The notes beneath the pieces are model-generated. The model saw only the letters and a list, made by a program, of their open reading frames with translations, had not been told where the DNA came from and ran no database searches. From assembly GCF_032854445.1 (NCBI RefSeq), contig NC_088296.1, positions 19,705,853 to 19,767,852 on the forward strand: a stretch of 62,000 bases of DNA. The letters run 5' to 3'. This document shows, piece by piece, positions 37,868-52,800 of this stretch; positions within the stretch are counted from its first letter, which is position 1, and every line of letters begins with the position of its first letter. The translations under genes were made by a program, and so were the position numbers. Source of the DNA: Liolophura sinensis (lineage: Eukaryota > Mollusca > Polyplacophora > Chitonida > Chitonidae).

Positions 37868-40800
37868 GTTGTTGTAGCACAATGTTTTGACGTACCAGGC
37901 GGTGTTTGCTTACACGGGGGAAAGTGCGTAAAACCAGGAATGTGTCAGTGTACCGATGGATTTGAACCGCCGAATTGCCGTGGTAAGGACTTGTCAAAAG
38001 GAGATAGTACATATTGAAGAGGGATGAAATATCTCCACATCAAGCCCGAAGACCATTGTGTGTAGTGCCAGAATCTGCTGAGAGCAACTGGAATATATTC
38101 TGGCAAAGCTGTATAGGTCTATTTTACAAAAGTCAGAAAGATTTGAGAGAGTCAAATAAATTTGAGCTTTTTGTTCTTGAATGGCCATAATCAGAACATT
38201 TACGTGTTAATAACAGTGTAGGCAGAGTAGAATTTAAAGCACTTTGTTCTTATTAGAAATTAGGTATATATCTAAACAACAATTTTGTTATTGTTTTGGC
38301 TGGTAATACAAGTCTGTCTGTAATCGGATTGGATGTAACTTATTAAGGGAGTTTTGAGTTCGAACTCTTAAAGGTAAAAAAGACCTACTGTATTGGGTTT
38401 CCTAATGATGTTAGGCAACTATTTTTGATAACATTTACTACAACATGGGCAACATGGGATAGGTGATCAAAAAATCAATGTCATCGAAAGTTGCCTAACA
38501 TTTTTCACAAATCACGTCATGTAAAATTTAACTATGGCCGACAAAACTGAATGCAACGGAAAAAGCCAGACGTGATAGTGAATTACATGGTGAATTATTC
38601 CGTTGTTAATTATTCTGTTGTTAATTATTCTGGTGTTAATTATTCCGTTGTTAATTATTCTGGTGTTAATTATTCCCTTGTTAATTATCCTGGTGTTAAT
38701 TATTCTGGTGTTAATTATTCTGGTGTTAATTATTCTGGTGTTAATTATTCTGGTGTTAATTTTTCTGGTGTTAATTTTCCCCTCGGTAATTAATACCTTG
38801 TCAATTCCTTCCTTCCACGGAAAGCTTCAGCTTCATCTGCATTCATTTTGGTTAATACAGATATTGACGAATGCGAAGAAGCGGCCATCTGCAGTCAGCA
38901 GTGTAACAACGTGATTGGATCTTATACGTGTAGCTGTGAAGCGGGTTATACTCTGGGAGATGACAGCAAAACTTGCCATGGTAAGGATGGCAGAACATAG
39001 GACATAGTCTCGTATAATTCGTCACATGATTTTCAATGGCCAGGAACTGCCAAAATGATTGCTAATAAAATCACCACGACAAGTTTATTTATTAATTTAA
39101 ATGGAGTTTTAAGTCATGCACAAGAATTTTTGATTTACAATTTTTGACTTGGGGGTGATGAAACCGAAAAAAGTGACGACCGTCCGCAGGTTGGTGACGG
39201 ACCTTCCCACGTATAATTGGAATGTAAGCTAGCACGAGCCAACAAAATAATTAAATTTTGCTGTTCAGAATAATATGAAATGTAAATCTATCCCCCAAAG
39301 ATTGCCCCAGCAGTATCAGGGTTAGTGTGTTCAACATTTGTTTTGAAAAAATCTTGACCAATCTTGGGTGGTCTTTATTTTCTAATAACTTTGCTCAGTA
39401 TAACGTTTTAATCTCAAACAGATATAGACGAATGCAAAGTACGAAACGGCGGCTGCTCCCACATCTGCGCTAACTCAGCTGGATCTCATAATTGTCAGTG
39501 TCCGAGCGGCTTGGAGATGTCTACAGATGGCGAAACCTGTTTAGGTAACATCGTGAATTCGCTCAGCTCAGTTTTTTTAGTGTGAAAATAACCTTAAGAT
39601 ACCTGCGTGAGAATGTAGTAGTATGAAGTTTAATTCATCTCTCAAAATCATTTGGTCAGCCCTTGTGTGGTCGAACCTATTACTAGAATTTAGGGCTTAA
39701 TACACGTCTTTTTTGCTGACAAAGACGTTTAGCATCTAATGTCCGATAAAATATGAGGAATAGCATTATTAACATGCCAAAAGTATCATGTTGTCGTCTT
39801 TCGTATTTTTCCAGAGGATACTTCCTTTTTCTCCACCCTTAAAACGCAACTGCATCGTATAAGTGGACAATATTTGCTATGGTGTAGAGAATAGTCCAGT
39901 AAATCAATGAAAAATATAAAATAAATAAATAAGAATATGTGAATATTTCATGAAGGGTCATTTAAGTCTTCAGCATTGCGCCATTGTTTCAGCTCGCTGT
40001 AGCAATACCTGGTATTTGGGGACATGTCCTAACGGTGGTAGTTGCTTGGAGACCGGCACGTGCAAGTGTCTTGAGGGATTTGGAGGACCTGAATGTGACA
40101 GTACGTAAAATTAGTCAGGAATTTTCACACTGAAGATGAAAGTCGCCTTCTCATTTCTAATTTTCTAGCACATAGTTTTTTTTTTCGAGTTTTATAACTA
40201 CTTCGTCATATAAACTGAGCTTGATAACTTTTCCAATTTCAGATATAGACGAGTGCGCCGTTTCCAATGGTGAATGTTCATATGGTTGCCAGGATACCAT
40301 CGGAAGTTTCACCTGTGCATGTCCAGATGGATATGTACTGAAAGACAAGATAAATTGTGAAGGTCACACAAGTTTTTAAAGAGTGATAATTTGAATTTAG
40401 TCTGACTTTGGAAATGTAGATCTAGTCGGGGTACACTAATTGTACGTTGAGGAATACTTGGTTGGATACGCTATATTCATGGGTGTTTAGCTTGGTTGGA
40501 TACGCTATATTCATGGGTGTTTAGCTTGGTTGGATACGCCATATTCATGGCTGTTTAGCTTGGTTGGATACGCTATATTCATGGCTGTTTAGCTTGGTTG
40601 GATACGCCATATTCATGGCTGTTTAACCTACAATCAGAGATAAACACATTTGGCTAAATTGTCAGGAACGCATGATGACCAGAATAAGCACTGAACTGCA
40701 TTTACCTCTAGCTGTTCAAATCTGCGACATATGAAAAACAGAACTCCCCTTGACATCGCCGTAGGCAATTTTGTACTGAGGCATTGAACCGGGAATTTGC

Positions 40801-43800
40801 GATGCTAAAGACCAGTCATTGACACACGCAAGACAGTTTGAACTGTCTTTGCCTTCGTTTCAGACCACTGTATATGCATATACAGTACAGGTCACAAGTG
40901 GAAAAGGTTGTCAGTAACTTGTCAAAGGTCGGTGGTTTAACACAGGCAGTCAGATTTCGTTCACCCACCAAACGAACCCCCTACATTAAAGTGATACATT
41001 CCTAAAATAACTACCAATAGTTTCAATACGCACGTGCAATCTTATCTTTTATAACAAAAATGTCTTTTTCCTGAAAACGCTTCTGCAGCAAGGCCTGTAG
41101 AATGGTGAAACAGACTATAAATGTAGGTATATAGCTTTTAATAGCTGACGATCTACATCCGTACTCTTCCAGAAAAGGATATATGGCCGATTTCATCGGT
41201 TATTGTTGTATTGGCCAGCTAACAAAAAAATTTGACCTGAGCTACACAAGATCCTGACCTATGGGGTTTGATCCATCGACCTTTGGGCTTCGAGTGCGCG
41301 CTTCTGCAACCACACTAAACGGAAATTCCCCCCAGCCCGAAGAAAGATATAGCGCTTATGTACCACAATGTTACATTCACCTACTTCTTTTAAAACTTCC
41401 ATGTCCCCATAATGAGGGCAGTGAACGACAGAAGTACTTCCAAATGTATCAAAGGCTGCAATTCATCCCATCTCTGACAACAGTGTGACGGGGCGACCCT
41501 GTTGGGATTGATCCAACGGTCTTTTGGGTTTCTAGCACTAGACTAGATGGAAGTTTCCCCCAGCCCGGAGATAGATAACACTTACTTGCCATCCTGTTAC
41601 ATGTATATAAAGAAGAGACAGGGATTCTTGTCGCGCATGCATGTGGCAAGTTGTCAAAGGATGCAAGCTGTTGGGAAAATATAGTGACCGGCCTACAAGA
41701 CCGTATTTCATGGCCGCAGTGAAAGGAGTACGCCTTTCTGGTTCGGTCTTTATCATTTATTCAACCAACTTATACACTGGGCATTATAACTTTTCTCTTG
41801 TGAGCAAAACATTCATACAGTTGTTAAATGCCAAATACATAAAGCCTTCGAATACTTAGTTTTCTGAACGATGTACGCTCTGGTCGTTGTTTTTGCTAAC
41901 AGTTTGCTTCAGGGAAGACCATGAGGAAATAGGTCAGCTATGCTTATCGCCTTGGAATGTTACCGGTTTGGGCGTCTTGACTGGCGTATGTGACTGGCAG
42001 AGTGTCATGCCCTGCTTTTGTGATTGGACTATATAGAATTCTGAACACTCCGCCCACATTTCCGTACAACAGAATTCCACTCCCAGTAAAATTTCAAGAA
42101 TTTATGGAGAAGACACAACACTTTTTACACAGTCGACACATGTATTTTACTCAAAAATCAACGTTGGCTGAAATATTTGTTTTACGATTTATTGGTTTTA
42201 TTAAATTTGACGACAAATATTCATTTCACTTAAACCGATGAGAGTATGTAGTTACTTACCAATTAAATTAGATCAACCAACCAGCCAAGCAATTAATCAT
42301 TTATTCATCCAATCAATCAATCAACCAATGAATCAACCAACCAACCAAAGTACAAATTTGCTTTGTTTTCTTTTTCCAGACGTTGACGAATGTGAGAGTA
42401 CTCATGGTTGCAGTGGCCGGTGTTTCAACACCCCTGGCACTTACGTCTGCCAGTGTAAAGCGGGTTTAGTCCTGAGTACTGACGACAGGAATTGCACTGG
42501 TGAGGACGAACTTCTTGTATTAACTTACGTATCAGCTTTTTTGCATCTGCGTACATTTATTTGCACACTCAATATTGTGCTCATTTTCAGTATTGTTAAA
42601 GACCGTCATTTAGAACGTTCGGTCTCCAATACGTTCAGGGTGCATCAGAGGAATTCGTCGGTAAACAGTGCGCTACGGTGTGTTTACAGGCATGGAAAAC
42701 AATATATAGTCATCTGTGTTTACAGACGTGGCTAATTCTATGTAGCAATAGGCATGTCAGAACACGAAGATAGAACAATTCCTTATGAGAAGAAATCTTC
42801 TCTAAACTAATTTTATGGGTATTTATAGACATAGACTCGAACTTGTTTTATTGTGTGTTAACAGACGTAGACGAATGCACCCTTGGCACCAGCGATTGCT
42901 CCCAGGTCTGTGATAACAATCATGGTTCCTACACGTGTCGTTGTGAAGAGGGATTTATGTTGTCATCAGACGGCAAAACGTGCTATAGTAAGATGTTCAT
43001 GTACTTTGCTGTATTTGTAGTGAAATCTTCCGTCTCTGTTGTTCTTAAGATCTTTGCTTATATTTCAGTTGCTGTTACGATATTTCTGTTAAGACATACT
43101 GAGCTATATTTGTGCTAAAGTATTTCTTCTGAATCAGTCTTAAGATGTTTGGATACACATTTGTTTTAAAGTCTTTCTTCTCATTTCCTGTTAAGATATA
43201 CTGTGCTATATTTGTGTTGATTATTTTTCATCTCAGCTTTTGTTAGAATATATTGTGCTGTACTTGTGCTACAGTGTCTTTCTCATGAGATGTAGTGCTG
43301 TATGTGTGTTAAAGTTTTTCTTCTCGGTTGTTACCTAGATAGGCAGTTCTACATTTGTCCTAAAGTCGTTCTTATGCGTTTCTGTTATTTATTTATTTAT
43401 TTATTTGATTGGTGTTTTACGCCGTACTCAAGAATATTTCACTTATACGACGGTGGCCAGTATTATGGTGGTAGGAAACCGGGCAGAGCCCGGGGGAAAC
43501 TCACTACCATCCGCAGATTGCTTTTTGCTAAATTAAAGGAGGGTTTGCGAAAGCAAGATTGAATAGCGTTGTAAAAAAAAACATGCTAATCGGATATATA
43601 AAGCACAAATAAAACTTTTGTAATCTTTAAAAAAACCTCGAACTGATCGATTTTACTGACTGAATTGGGACATTATACAGCAACCATGCCGTCCCAACTG
43701 TCAGACAGTCATGCTTCCTTGACAAAATGTTGTGGTGTTAACAATGCAGTATTCAAACGCTTGAGGTAAATTTGAGATTGGATTTATCGGTAATCTGGTC

Positions 43801-46800
43801 CTTACGAAAAAGCGCTTTCGTTGTAAACTGTAAAAAGATACTTTGACCTATTGTGACAGGGTGACGTCATCATTTTGACTATAATACATGTAGCATCCTT
43901 TATACTTGAGTGAGCACAATCGGTGGTCTTATTTCAATATGTTTTTCTTAAGATATACACGTACTGTACACGAAATTGTTGTCTGAAAGGAGTAATATTT
44001 GTAACTCAGCAAGGTTACAGAAGAATTCTATTCCATACATCACCTTTTAAGCTTTTACGTAGCAATATTTCCTCCCTAGAAACTACCTTCTGCCAATCTG
44101 AGGGCCAGACAGCCTGTTGGCCTCGATGTAAAGTCGGCTCTGATGGTGACTGTCACTGTCCAGAAGGGATGCGGCTTCACGTGGACGGACAACACTGTGC
44201 TGGTAAGAATAATTATTTATGGACAGTGTTATTACAACGGGGTGGAACGGAGGGGGTGGGGTGGGTGGGGGTGGGGCGTTGATGTGGTGGGGGGTGGGGG
44301 GTGGGTAGTGATTTCACGGTATATTCATCCCAAACCCGGCGCGCTAAGTTAATTGGAATTAGGAAACTGCGTGGCAGAAAATTTGGATACATCGTCCGTA
44401 TTTACTTACAAAATAAATGAACAAAGTGCAAAGTTTCACTTGAGAAACTCAGCGAAAATTTCACTTGTGACGTAATTGCCTTGGGTTTTTTTCCGGGCTC
44501 TACCCGGTTACCTTTTCACCGCAATGTTTACAACTTTAAGTATTCTGGCTTACGGTGTAAAACACCAATCTGATATATAAATAAATTATGTAATGTTACT
44601 TGCAAACCATACTAAACCTCAGTGGAGAAAGCAAACGAAGTATGTTTAATTGTAGTTGTTTTGTAATTTCAAGGGAAAGGAAAACCTCCGTAAAAAGTAA
44701 TTATGATTTTTTTTAATCTGCGTACGTAAACACTGATGAAAAAGTTAATGGCTATTTTTTCCAATGAGCGCCCCACTGAAAAAAAATTAATCACTAGTTT
44801 TTTCAATGATGGAAAAAAACCATTAGTTTTTTTCAATGTGCATAACTAGCCACTGATGAAAAGAGTAATCGTTATTTTTTCCACTGTGCATAACTAACCA
44901 CTGATGAAAAACTAATCATTAGTTTTTTTCAATGTGCATAACTAACCACTGATGAAAAAAGTTATCGTTGTTTTTTTTGCACCGTGCATACTTAACCACT
45001 GGTGAAAAAATAAACATTGGGTTTTTTTCAATGTGCATAACTAAAAACTGATGAAAAAAGTAATCGTTACTTTTTCCACTGTGCATACCTAACCACTGAT
45101 GAAAAACTAATCATTAGCTTTTTTCAATGTGCATAACTAAAAACTGATGAAAAAAGTAATCGTTTTTTTTTTCCACTGTTCATACCTAACCACTGATGAA
45201 AAACTAATCATTGGGTTTTTCAGTGTTCATATATAACAACTGCTGAAAAAAAAGAGTCATTAGTTTTCTTCAATGTGCATATCACGGACGAAAAAAGTAA
45301 TGATTACTTTTTTCAATGTGCATAACTAACCAAAGATGAAAAAAGTAATCGTTATTTTTCCACTGCGCATACCTAACCACTGATTAAAAACTAATCATTA
45401 GCTTTTCAATGTGCATAACTAACCAAGGATGAAAAAAGTAATCGTTATTTTTTCCAATTTGCATACCTAACCGCTGATGAAAAACTAATTATTAGGTTTC
45501 TCAATGTGCATAACTAAAAACTGATGAAAAATGTAATCATTATTTTTTCCACTGTGCATACCTAACCACTGGTGAAAAAATAAACATTGGGTTTTTTCAA
45601 TGTGCATAACTAAAAACTGATGAAAAAAGTAATCATTATTTTTTTTCCAATTTGCATACCTAACCGCTGATGAAAAACTAATTATTAGGTTTCTCAATGT
45701 GCATAACTAAAAACTGATGAAAAAAGTAATCGTTATTTTTTCCACTGTGCATACCTAACCACTGATGAAAAACTAATCATTGGGTTTTTCAGTGTTCATA
45801 TATAACAACTGCTGAAAAAATAATCATTAGTTTTCTTCAATGTGCATATCACGGACGAAAAAAGTAATTATTATTTTTTCAATGTGCATAACTAACCAAT
45901 GATGAAAAAAGGAATCGTTATTTTTCCACTGTGCATACCTAACCACTGATTAAAAACTAAGCATTAGCTTTGCAATGTGCATAACTAACCACTGATGAAA
46001 AAAGTAATCGTTAGGTCTTTCAATGTGCATAACTAACCAAGGATGAAAAAAGTAATCGTTATTTTTTCCACTGTGCATACCTAACCGCTGATGAAAAACT
46101 AATTATTAAGTTTCTCAATGTGCATAACTAACCACTGATAAAAAAAGTAATCGTTTTTTTTCCACTGTGCATACCTAACCACTGATGAAAAACTAATCAT
46201 TAGCTTTTTTCAATGTGCATAACTAAAAACTGATGAAAAGAGTAATCGTTATTTTTCCACGGGGCATACCTAACCACTGATGAAAAACTAGTTATTAGCT
46301 TTTTTTCAATGTGCATAACTAAAAAACTGATGAAAAAAGTAATCGTTGTTTTTTCCACAGTGCATACCTAACCACTGATTAAAACTTAATCATTGGCTTT
46401 TCAATGTGCATAACTAACCACTAATGAAAAAAAGTATTCGTTGTTTTTTTCACCGTGTATACCTAACCACTGATGAAAAACTAATCATTGGGTTTTTCCA
46501 ATGTGCATAACTAACCACTGATGAAAAAAGTAATCGTTATTTTTTTCCACAGTGCATACCTAACCACTGATGAAAAACTAATCATTGGGTTTTTCAGTGT
46601 TCATATATAACAACTGCTGAAAAAAAGAATCATTAGTTTTCTTCAATGTGCATATCACGGACGAAAAAAGTAATTATTATTTTTTCAATGTGCATAACTA
46701 ACCAATGATGAAAAAAGGAATCGTTATTTTTCCACTGTGCATACCTAACCACTGATTAAAAACTAATCATTAGCTTTGCAATGTGCATAACTAACCACTG

Positions 46801-49800
46801 ATGAAAAAAGTAATCGTTAGGTCTTTCAATGTGCATAACTAACCAAGGATGAAAAAAGTAATCGTTATTTTTTCCACTGTGCATACCTAACCGCTGATGA
46901 AAAACTAATTATTAAGTTTCTCAATGTGCATAACTAACCACTGATAAAAAAGTAATCGTTTTTTTTCCACTGTGCATACCTAACCACTGATGAAAAACTA
47001 ATCATTAGCTTTTTTCAATGTGCATAACTAAAAACTGATGAAAAGAGTAATCGTTATTTTTCCACGGGGCATACCTAACCACTGATGAAAAACTAGTTAT
47101 TAGCTTTTTTTCAATGTGCATAACTAAAAAACTGATGAAAAAAGTAATCGTTGTTTTTTCCACAGTGCATACCTAACCACTGATTAAAACTTAATCATTG
47201 GCTTTTCAATGTGCATAACTAACCACTAATGAAAAAAGTATTCGTTGTTTTTTTCACCGTGTATACCTAACCACTGATGAAAAACTAATCATTGGGTTTT
47301 TCCAATGTGCATAACTAACCACTGATGAAAAAAGTAATCGTTATTTTTTTCCACAGTGCATACCTAACCACTGATGAAAAACTAATCATTGGGTTTTTCA
47401 GTGTTCATATATAACAACTGCTGAAAAAAAGAATCATTAGTTTTCTTCAATGTGCATATCACGGACGAAAAAAGTAATTATTATTTTTTCAATGTGCATA
47501 ACTAACCAATGATGAAAAAAGTAATCGTTATTTTTCCACTGCGCATACCTAACCACTGATGAAAAACTAATCATTAGCTTTTCAATGTGCATAACTAACC
47601 ACTGATGAAAGAAATAATCATTAGGTTTTTCAATGTGCATAACTAAACAAGGATGAAAAACTAATTATTAGCTTTTTCAATGCTTATAATTAACCACTGA
47701 TGAAAAAGGAATCATTAGTTTTTTTCAATGTGCATATTACTGATGAAAAAAGTAATCATTATTTTTTTAATGTGCATACCTAACCACTGATGAAAATGCA
47801 TTTATTAGTTATTATTTCATGCAACATAACATTTTGCCTGGACCGTTTTTATGACGTCGTCAATTCTCTGGTTTTACTCTTCAAGCTGTAGTCGTTTACA
47901 GCTTGATCTGAGTTTGAAACGACTGAGCATGAAAACCCGGCGATTGCTACCTAGACGATCTGTTACTTTCTTGACACACTTTACTGCTTTGCATTTGGTT
48001 GCGATTTTAAGCCGAAAGGTTTGTCAGGTACTTAACAATGGGCGGTAATTTTATCCGGGCACTTCCGCCCTCCCATCCTTGCATCTGCCTACCACCATAT
48101 AAAGGAAAAATCAATCCAATAATAATTTTAATGATATCAATAATAACTATAACTGGAACTGCAAAGCAGTTTCGGTCGGGATCCTCGTCGTTTGTTCTCG
48201 TAGTTATCACAGTACACTGTAAATCGGTAGACAGAATAGCTACATCTAAGTACGGAACGGCTTTCGGAAATCATTTACAGTGCACTAGACAGTAACAAGT
48301 CAACAAATTGTATAGCTGATTAGTGGTCGTTTAATAAAAGAACAACACAATGGGATTAATATGTGTTTCTGAAAAGACTCTAGCGAGAAAACTGTTAATC
48401 ATAGCTCAAGTCGGTAGCGCCGTAGGAGTGGACGATGTCTTGGGAGTGTATGCAAGCTAACGCTAATATTTGTCGATTTACATGTAAGGCAATGCACTTT
48501 TCTGAACCTACACATATTTCTGTACTAACGCTAAAGTCTCGTCCCGGTAACCATCCCCAAAAGGCAACTCGCTTGTATTGCAGTTTCCGTCTGTTGACTC
48601 CAGTAGATATCGCCTAACACCAGTCAAAGTGAAAGAATCGGACCAACGTAAACACAGCCACTTATAAATTGTCTCCCTTACACCGACAATTTCAATGACA
48701 GTGTCGATGGCTTAAGCACTATAAAGTTTGAGCCCCGCACTTTCAGCCGGAGTTCACGTCGTTTGCTGTTGTAGTTATTCTACGCCATCAAATACAGGAC
48801 AGCATAGCTGTGTGTCATCGTATAACCATTTCGGAAAATCACGGACAGTGGAGCCGAAAGCATCCGGTGAAATACTATAAACCCAGTCCAGTTCCCATCA
48901 AACTCCACGTTAAAGCAACAGAATTAACGTCTATTACTAAACGAAAAAACGGTGTTGTTATTTAAACGCTTCTAGCGAGAAAACTATTGATCGTAGCTCA
49001 AATCTGTTGGCACACTACTGAAAGAGCATGTTTCGGGCTACAATTGGTGCAAGTTTCTCAAATGTATTGTAACTACCAAAGGTCTAGCTGCATATTAAAT
49101 TTCAAAACAATCGGTTCAGCCCTTCTGGAGAAGAAGATGTTTAAACAATTTCGTGTAAAATCCAATATGGCCGCCAAAGCAGATGACATAACAAAATCCT
49201 GGCTCTGTGGTGCACAAATTCAGCCATCAGGGAATAACACTGCAAAATTTCAAGTCAATCGGTCAAGCAGTCTAAGCTGTAGGCTGAACAATAATAATAA
49301 TAATAATCATAATAATAATCATAAGAATAATAACAGTCTGAACGAAAGCAATAGGTGTCCCGCAGGACTACCTGCGTGGAAACCTAATAAATATAGCTGC
49401 GAAAGCAGCGATGCCGGGGTTCAAGTCGTTATTTCGGGCCTATTTGGTGTCACTTCCGGTTACTTGAATGGTGTCTATGCATTGATATATAACTAATTGA
49501 ATCAGAGAGCGTATTTGTAATAATCTATACTTTTTCCTTTTCTCCAGACCCTTGTATCAGCGTCCCATGTCAACACGCGGGAGTCTGCAAGCCTGACCTG
49601 AGTACAGGCTTTAAGTGCGACTGTACCGGAACAGGATATAGTGGACGAGCCTGTCAGTTCGGATCCGTGAAAATTCCGGAAATGTTTGAAGTTGACAAGG
49701 ACTATACGTACAACAACTTGACGATCTGGGTGAGTTCAGATGAGGACACCGTTATCAATGCCTTCACCAGTGATTCCGACGTCAAGGTATTTCCTAACCC

Positions 49801-52800
49801 AGTCACAATTTGGGGATCGGAGGATAAAGTCAGCCTGAGCCTACGCGCCGAAGAAGCGGGTTTGTTCTCCGTGAAGTTTAAAATCACCAATCCACAGGTG
49901 AGAAAAAAGCAATACACTATGCAAATCAAGTCCTGGGACGTGTACGCTCGCCGCAAGATCTTACTTCAGACGCTTCCCCAAGGCTGCTTTTACTTAAAAG
50001 CGGTGACAGACTATGAGTTTAGGTCGACTAGGCCGTGGTATCGTTTGAAAATAGACGAGAAAATATACTTCACGTTCGGAGTAACCTATCACATCGTTGT
50101 GAGGTCGAGCGTTCCTCTAAGCATAGACGGCGTGCAGGTCACGGTAGGCTCCAACGTCCATATTGGTCCTGTGACGTCAAGTCGCAAAGCGTCACACGGC
50201 ATACGTCATACGGATCCCCGTGACGTAGGCTGTCACGAACTAGTCCTGACGTCAAGTGAACGATCACAACTCATGGAAGGCCGAAGCTTATTAAGATCGC
50301 TTTTTCAGGCTACCAGGAAATACGCGCCGTATTGGCTCGATCTAGCATTGGTGCCGTACAAAAGAAGCACCAAGACCATACCGCACTATTACGAAACGAA
50401 ATTCTTGACGTCAGAAATGCTTCGGATGGAGACGACATGTCAAGGGGGGTTAATCCAGGAAGGCAGGACGTATTTGGTCGCTTTGTTCACGGACGGCTTC
50501 GTGTTTCACGCAGCTGGTCAGGCATTTTATTTGGATGACATTGACAGGATTGAGAAAGACAAGCCGTACTGTTTTGCGATGGACTTTATCTATACTAATA
50601 CACTGATGATTGTGTTTAACACTGACACGTCGCAAATACTGCGAGCGATAACCGAGACATATCAGATGTTTACAAAATTTGATTTACATGTAAGGTCAAG
50701 GGGTGTCAGTTTTTCCGATAGTCAAGACTACCTATCGCAGTACGACCAAAACTACATTTTTTACAACGGAGCTGGACTTTTTGAATACCGGTGAGTATTT
50801 AGTTATTACGCAAGAGTTCTTGGGTATCACTCTAAGAAAAAGTTTTAGTTAAATAGCAATACTAAGGTATTTTACTTAAGAATTTCCAGTGAGTATTTGG
50901 AAAATCTGTATGTTATTAATTTATTGATTTATTTATTCGTATAATTGGTGTTTTACGCCCTATTTTACGGGGTTTAAGGTGGCCAGATTTACAGTTAGAG
51001 GAAACTGGGCAAAGATTGGGGGAAACACACTGCCGTCCACAGATTACTAGCAGAAGAGGAAGCCAGCATGAGCTGGATTTGAACTCATAGCGACCTTTTC
51101 AATATTTGATGTTTATCATCCGATTTTATTTATTTATTTGATTGGTTGTCTATCATCCGACATTTGCTTTACGTTAGTGTTTTATTTGGTTGAATTGGCC
51201 ATTTTCAGGACTTTAAAAAAGTAAAACTTTAACAACTAGGAATAATGCCTTCCGAATATGTCTAAATAAACATCTTGCACACACGCGACAATATTGAACA
51301 ATTATAGTAGCAGCCTGTCGTATCTTTGGGTTCCCTGGGATTTCTCCATTCATATAAAAAAATATTCGTATGACTCAAAATGCCAGTCATATAAATGAAT
51401 CATAAATATAAGTCTCTGTGAGAAGGATTCTGCTGGTGGACCAATAGTCTCTCTGGATTGGTCTCGTCGTCATGCACTCTATTCCAGTAAATGTTAATCA
51501 AGTACGACGATAACACACCATTTTGAGCAATTCTAGATCAGTTATGTCTAAAGCGTGTCACTTAACACCCCAGTGTTTTTCTAATTCTACTTTAGCCATG
51601 GTTCTGGGGTGGAGATGGGGCGTAAGCTGCTGTTTTTCTTTTTTAGGTTTTCATAAACTGTTAAAATAAAAAACAATAACTGATGTAAATTCACAAGACA
51701 TTGATCCTACTGGTTACGTGTGAACATTTGCCAACGAGATATATCACATCGTCTTGCTGTTCACGTTTTACTCTCCCTTTCTGTTGTGCGTTTTTTATTT
51801 AATGCTGACAGGGTACCTAAGAAAGTGACAGTAATGTTGTCTGTTGATGTCTACAAAAAGTTTATCGTTGGGCACAGCGAAGATTTCACTATTGACATGA
51901 AGATCAAGTCCTATACAGAATTTGATCCAGAAAGGGTGAGTCCGTCATGATGTAGAGGGACTTGATTCACAGAGAATAGGCAAAGAAATCATTAAAATCA
52001 AGTATTTTTCGGATGAAAATCCATTAAACAATGACAGGAAAATCGTTCGATTTGTATTTTTAGAATTGTTCCCACCGAGTAAAATGGATGTAAAATATCA
52101 TATTCAACGGTGGTCTGTAAATGGCGTCACATCCGTCTTTTTTGCTTCAAAAAGTTCGTTTCCTGGTCTATTTGGCGAAAGCATTTATACAACTATATGT
52201 TTCTGTATTTTGAAGGATGAGATTTAGTAGTTTATTAGTGTTAATTTGATATGACGCCAATGGTTTCAATATGGCCAGACAAGATCATCGAAGAATCAAA
52301 AGTTTCACATGTAGTTTAGTATGTTGATAAAATTCTTAAAAAAAAAAAAGAAAAAATGAAACAAATTAAATCGTACTGATTTTATGAACACTGTTTAAGG
52401 ATCTTTCATCTGACATTAGGGGTTTCTTTGACTCGAATCCAGGCGCCGATGCTGTCATTCGTAATGCCAAGAGAAATTTCGGAAAAAGCTTTCAACAGAG
52501 AACTAAAAAAGTATATAATGTAAGAAATTAGAATAGATATATGGAACGAAAGGTGAAAATAAGTTTTAATGACCATGGAAAACGCATAGAATGTTCGTGA
52601 CGAATAGGTTAAATCATTCTTCAAATGTTCTACTATGTTAGTTGTCGTTGCACCTGGCCACAGTCCACCATTTGTTTCCCACTTACTTGCATGTTAACGT
52701 TTGGCCTCACAGCTTTGTCCTTAAATAACCATCATTCCGTGAGACAACTCTATTGTCAAATTCCGGATGGAAATGAATCAATGAAATTTCAAACAAAACT

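Noticed and set aside
38551-38914. Gly/Val/Asn/Tyr-Ser repeat protein
   Set aside because: Product of the 15-bp minisatellite in the intron before EGF6.
44715-47830. Possible run of small coding exons (repeated HIEK-type peptides on minus)
   Set aside because: Pure intronic satellite. Frames follow the 46-bp unit and stop often.
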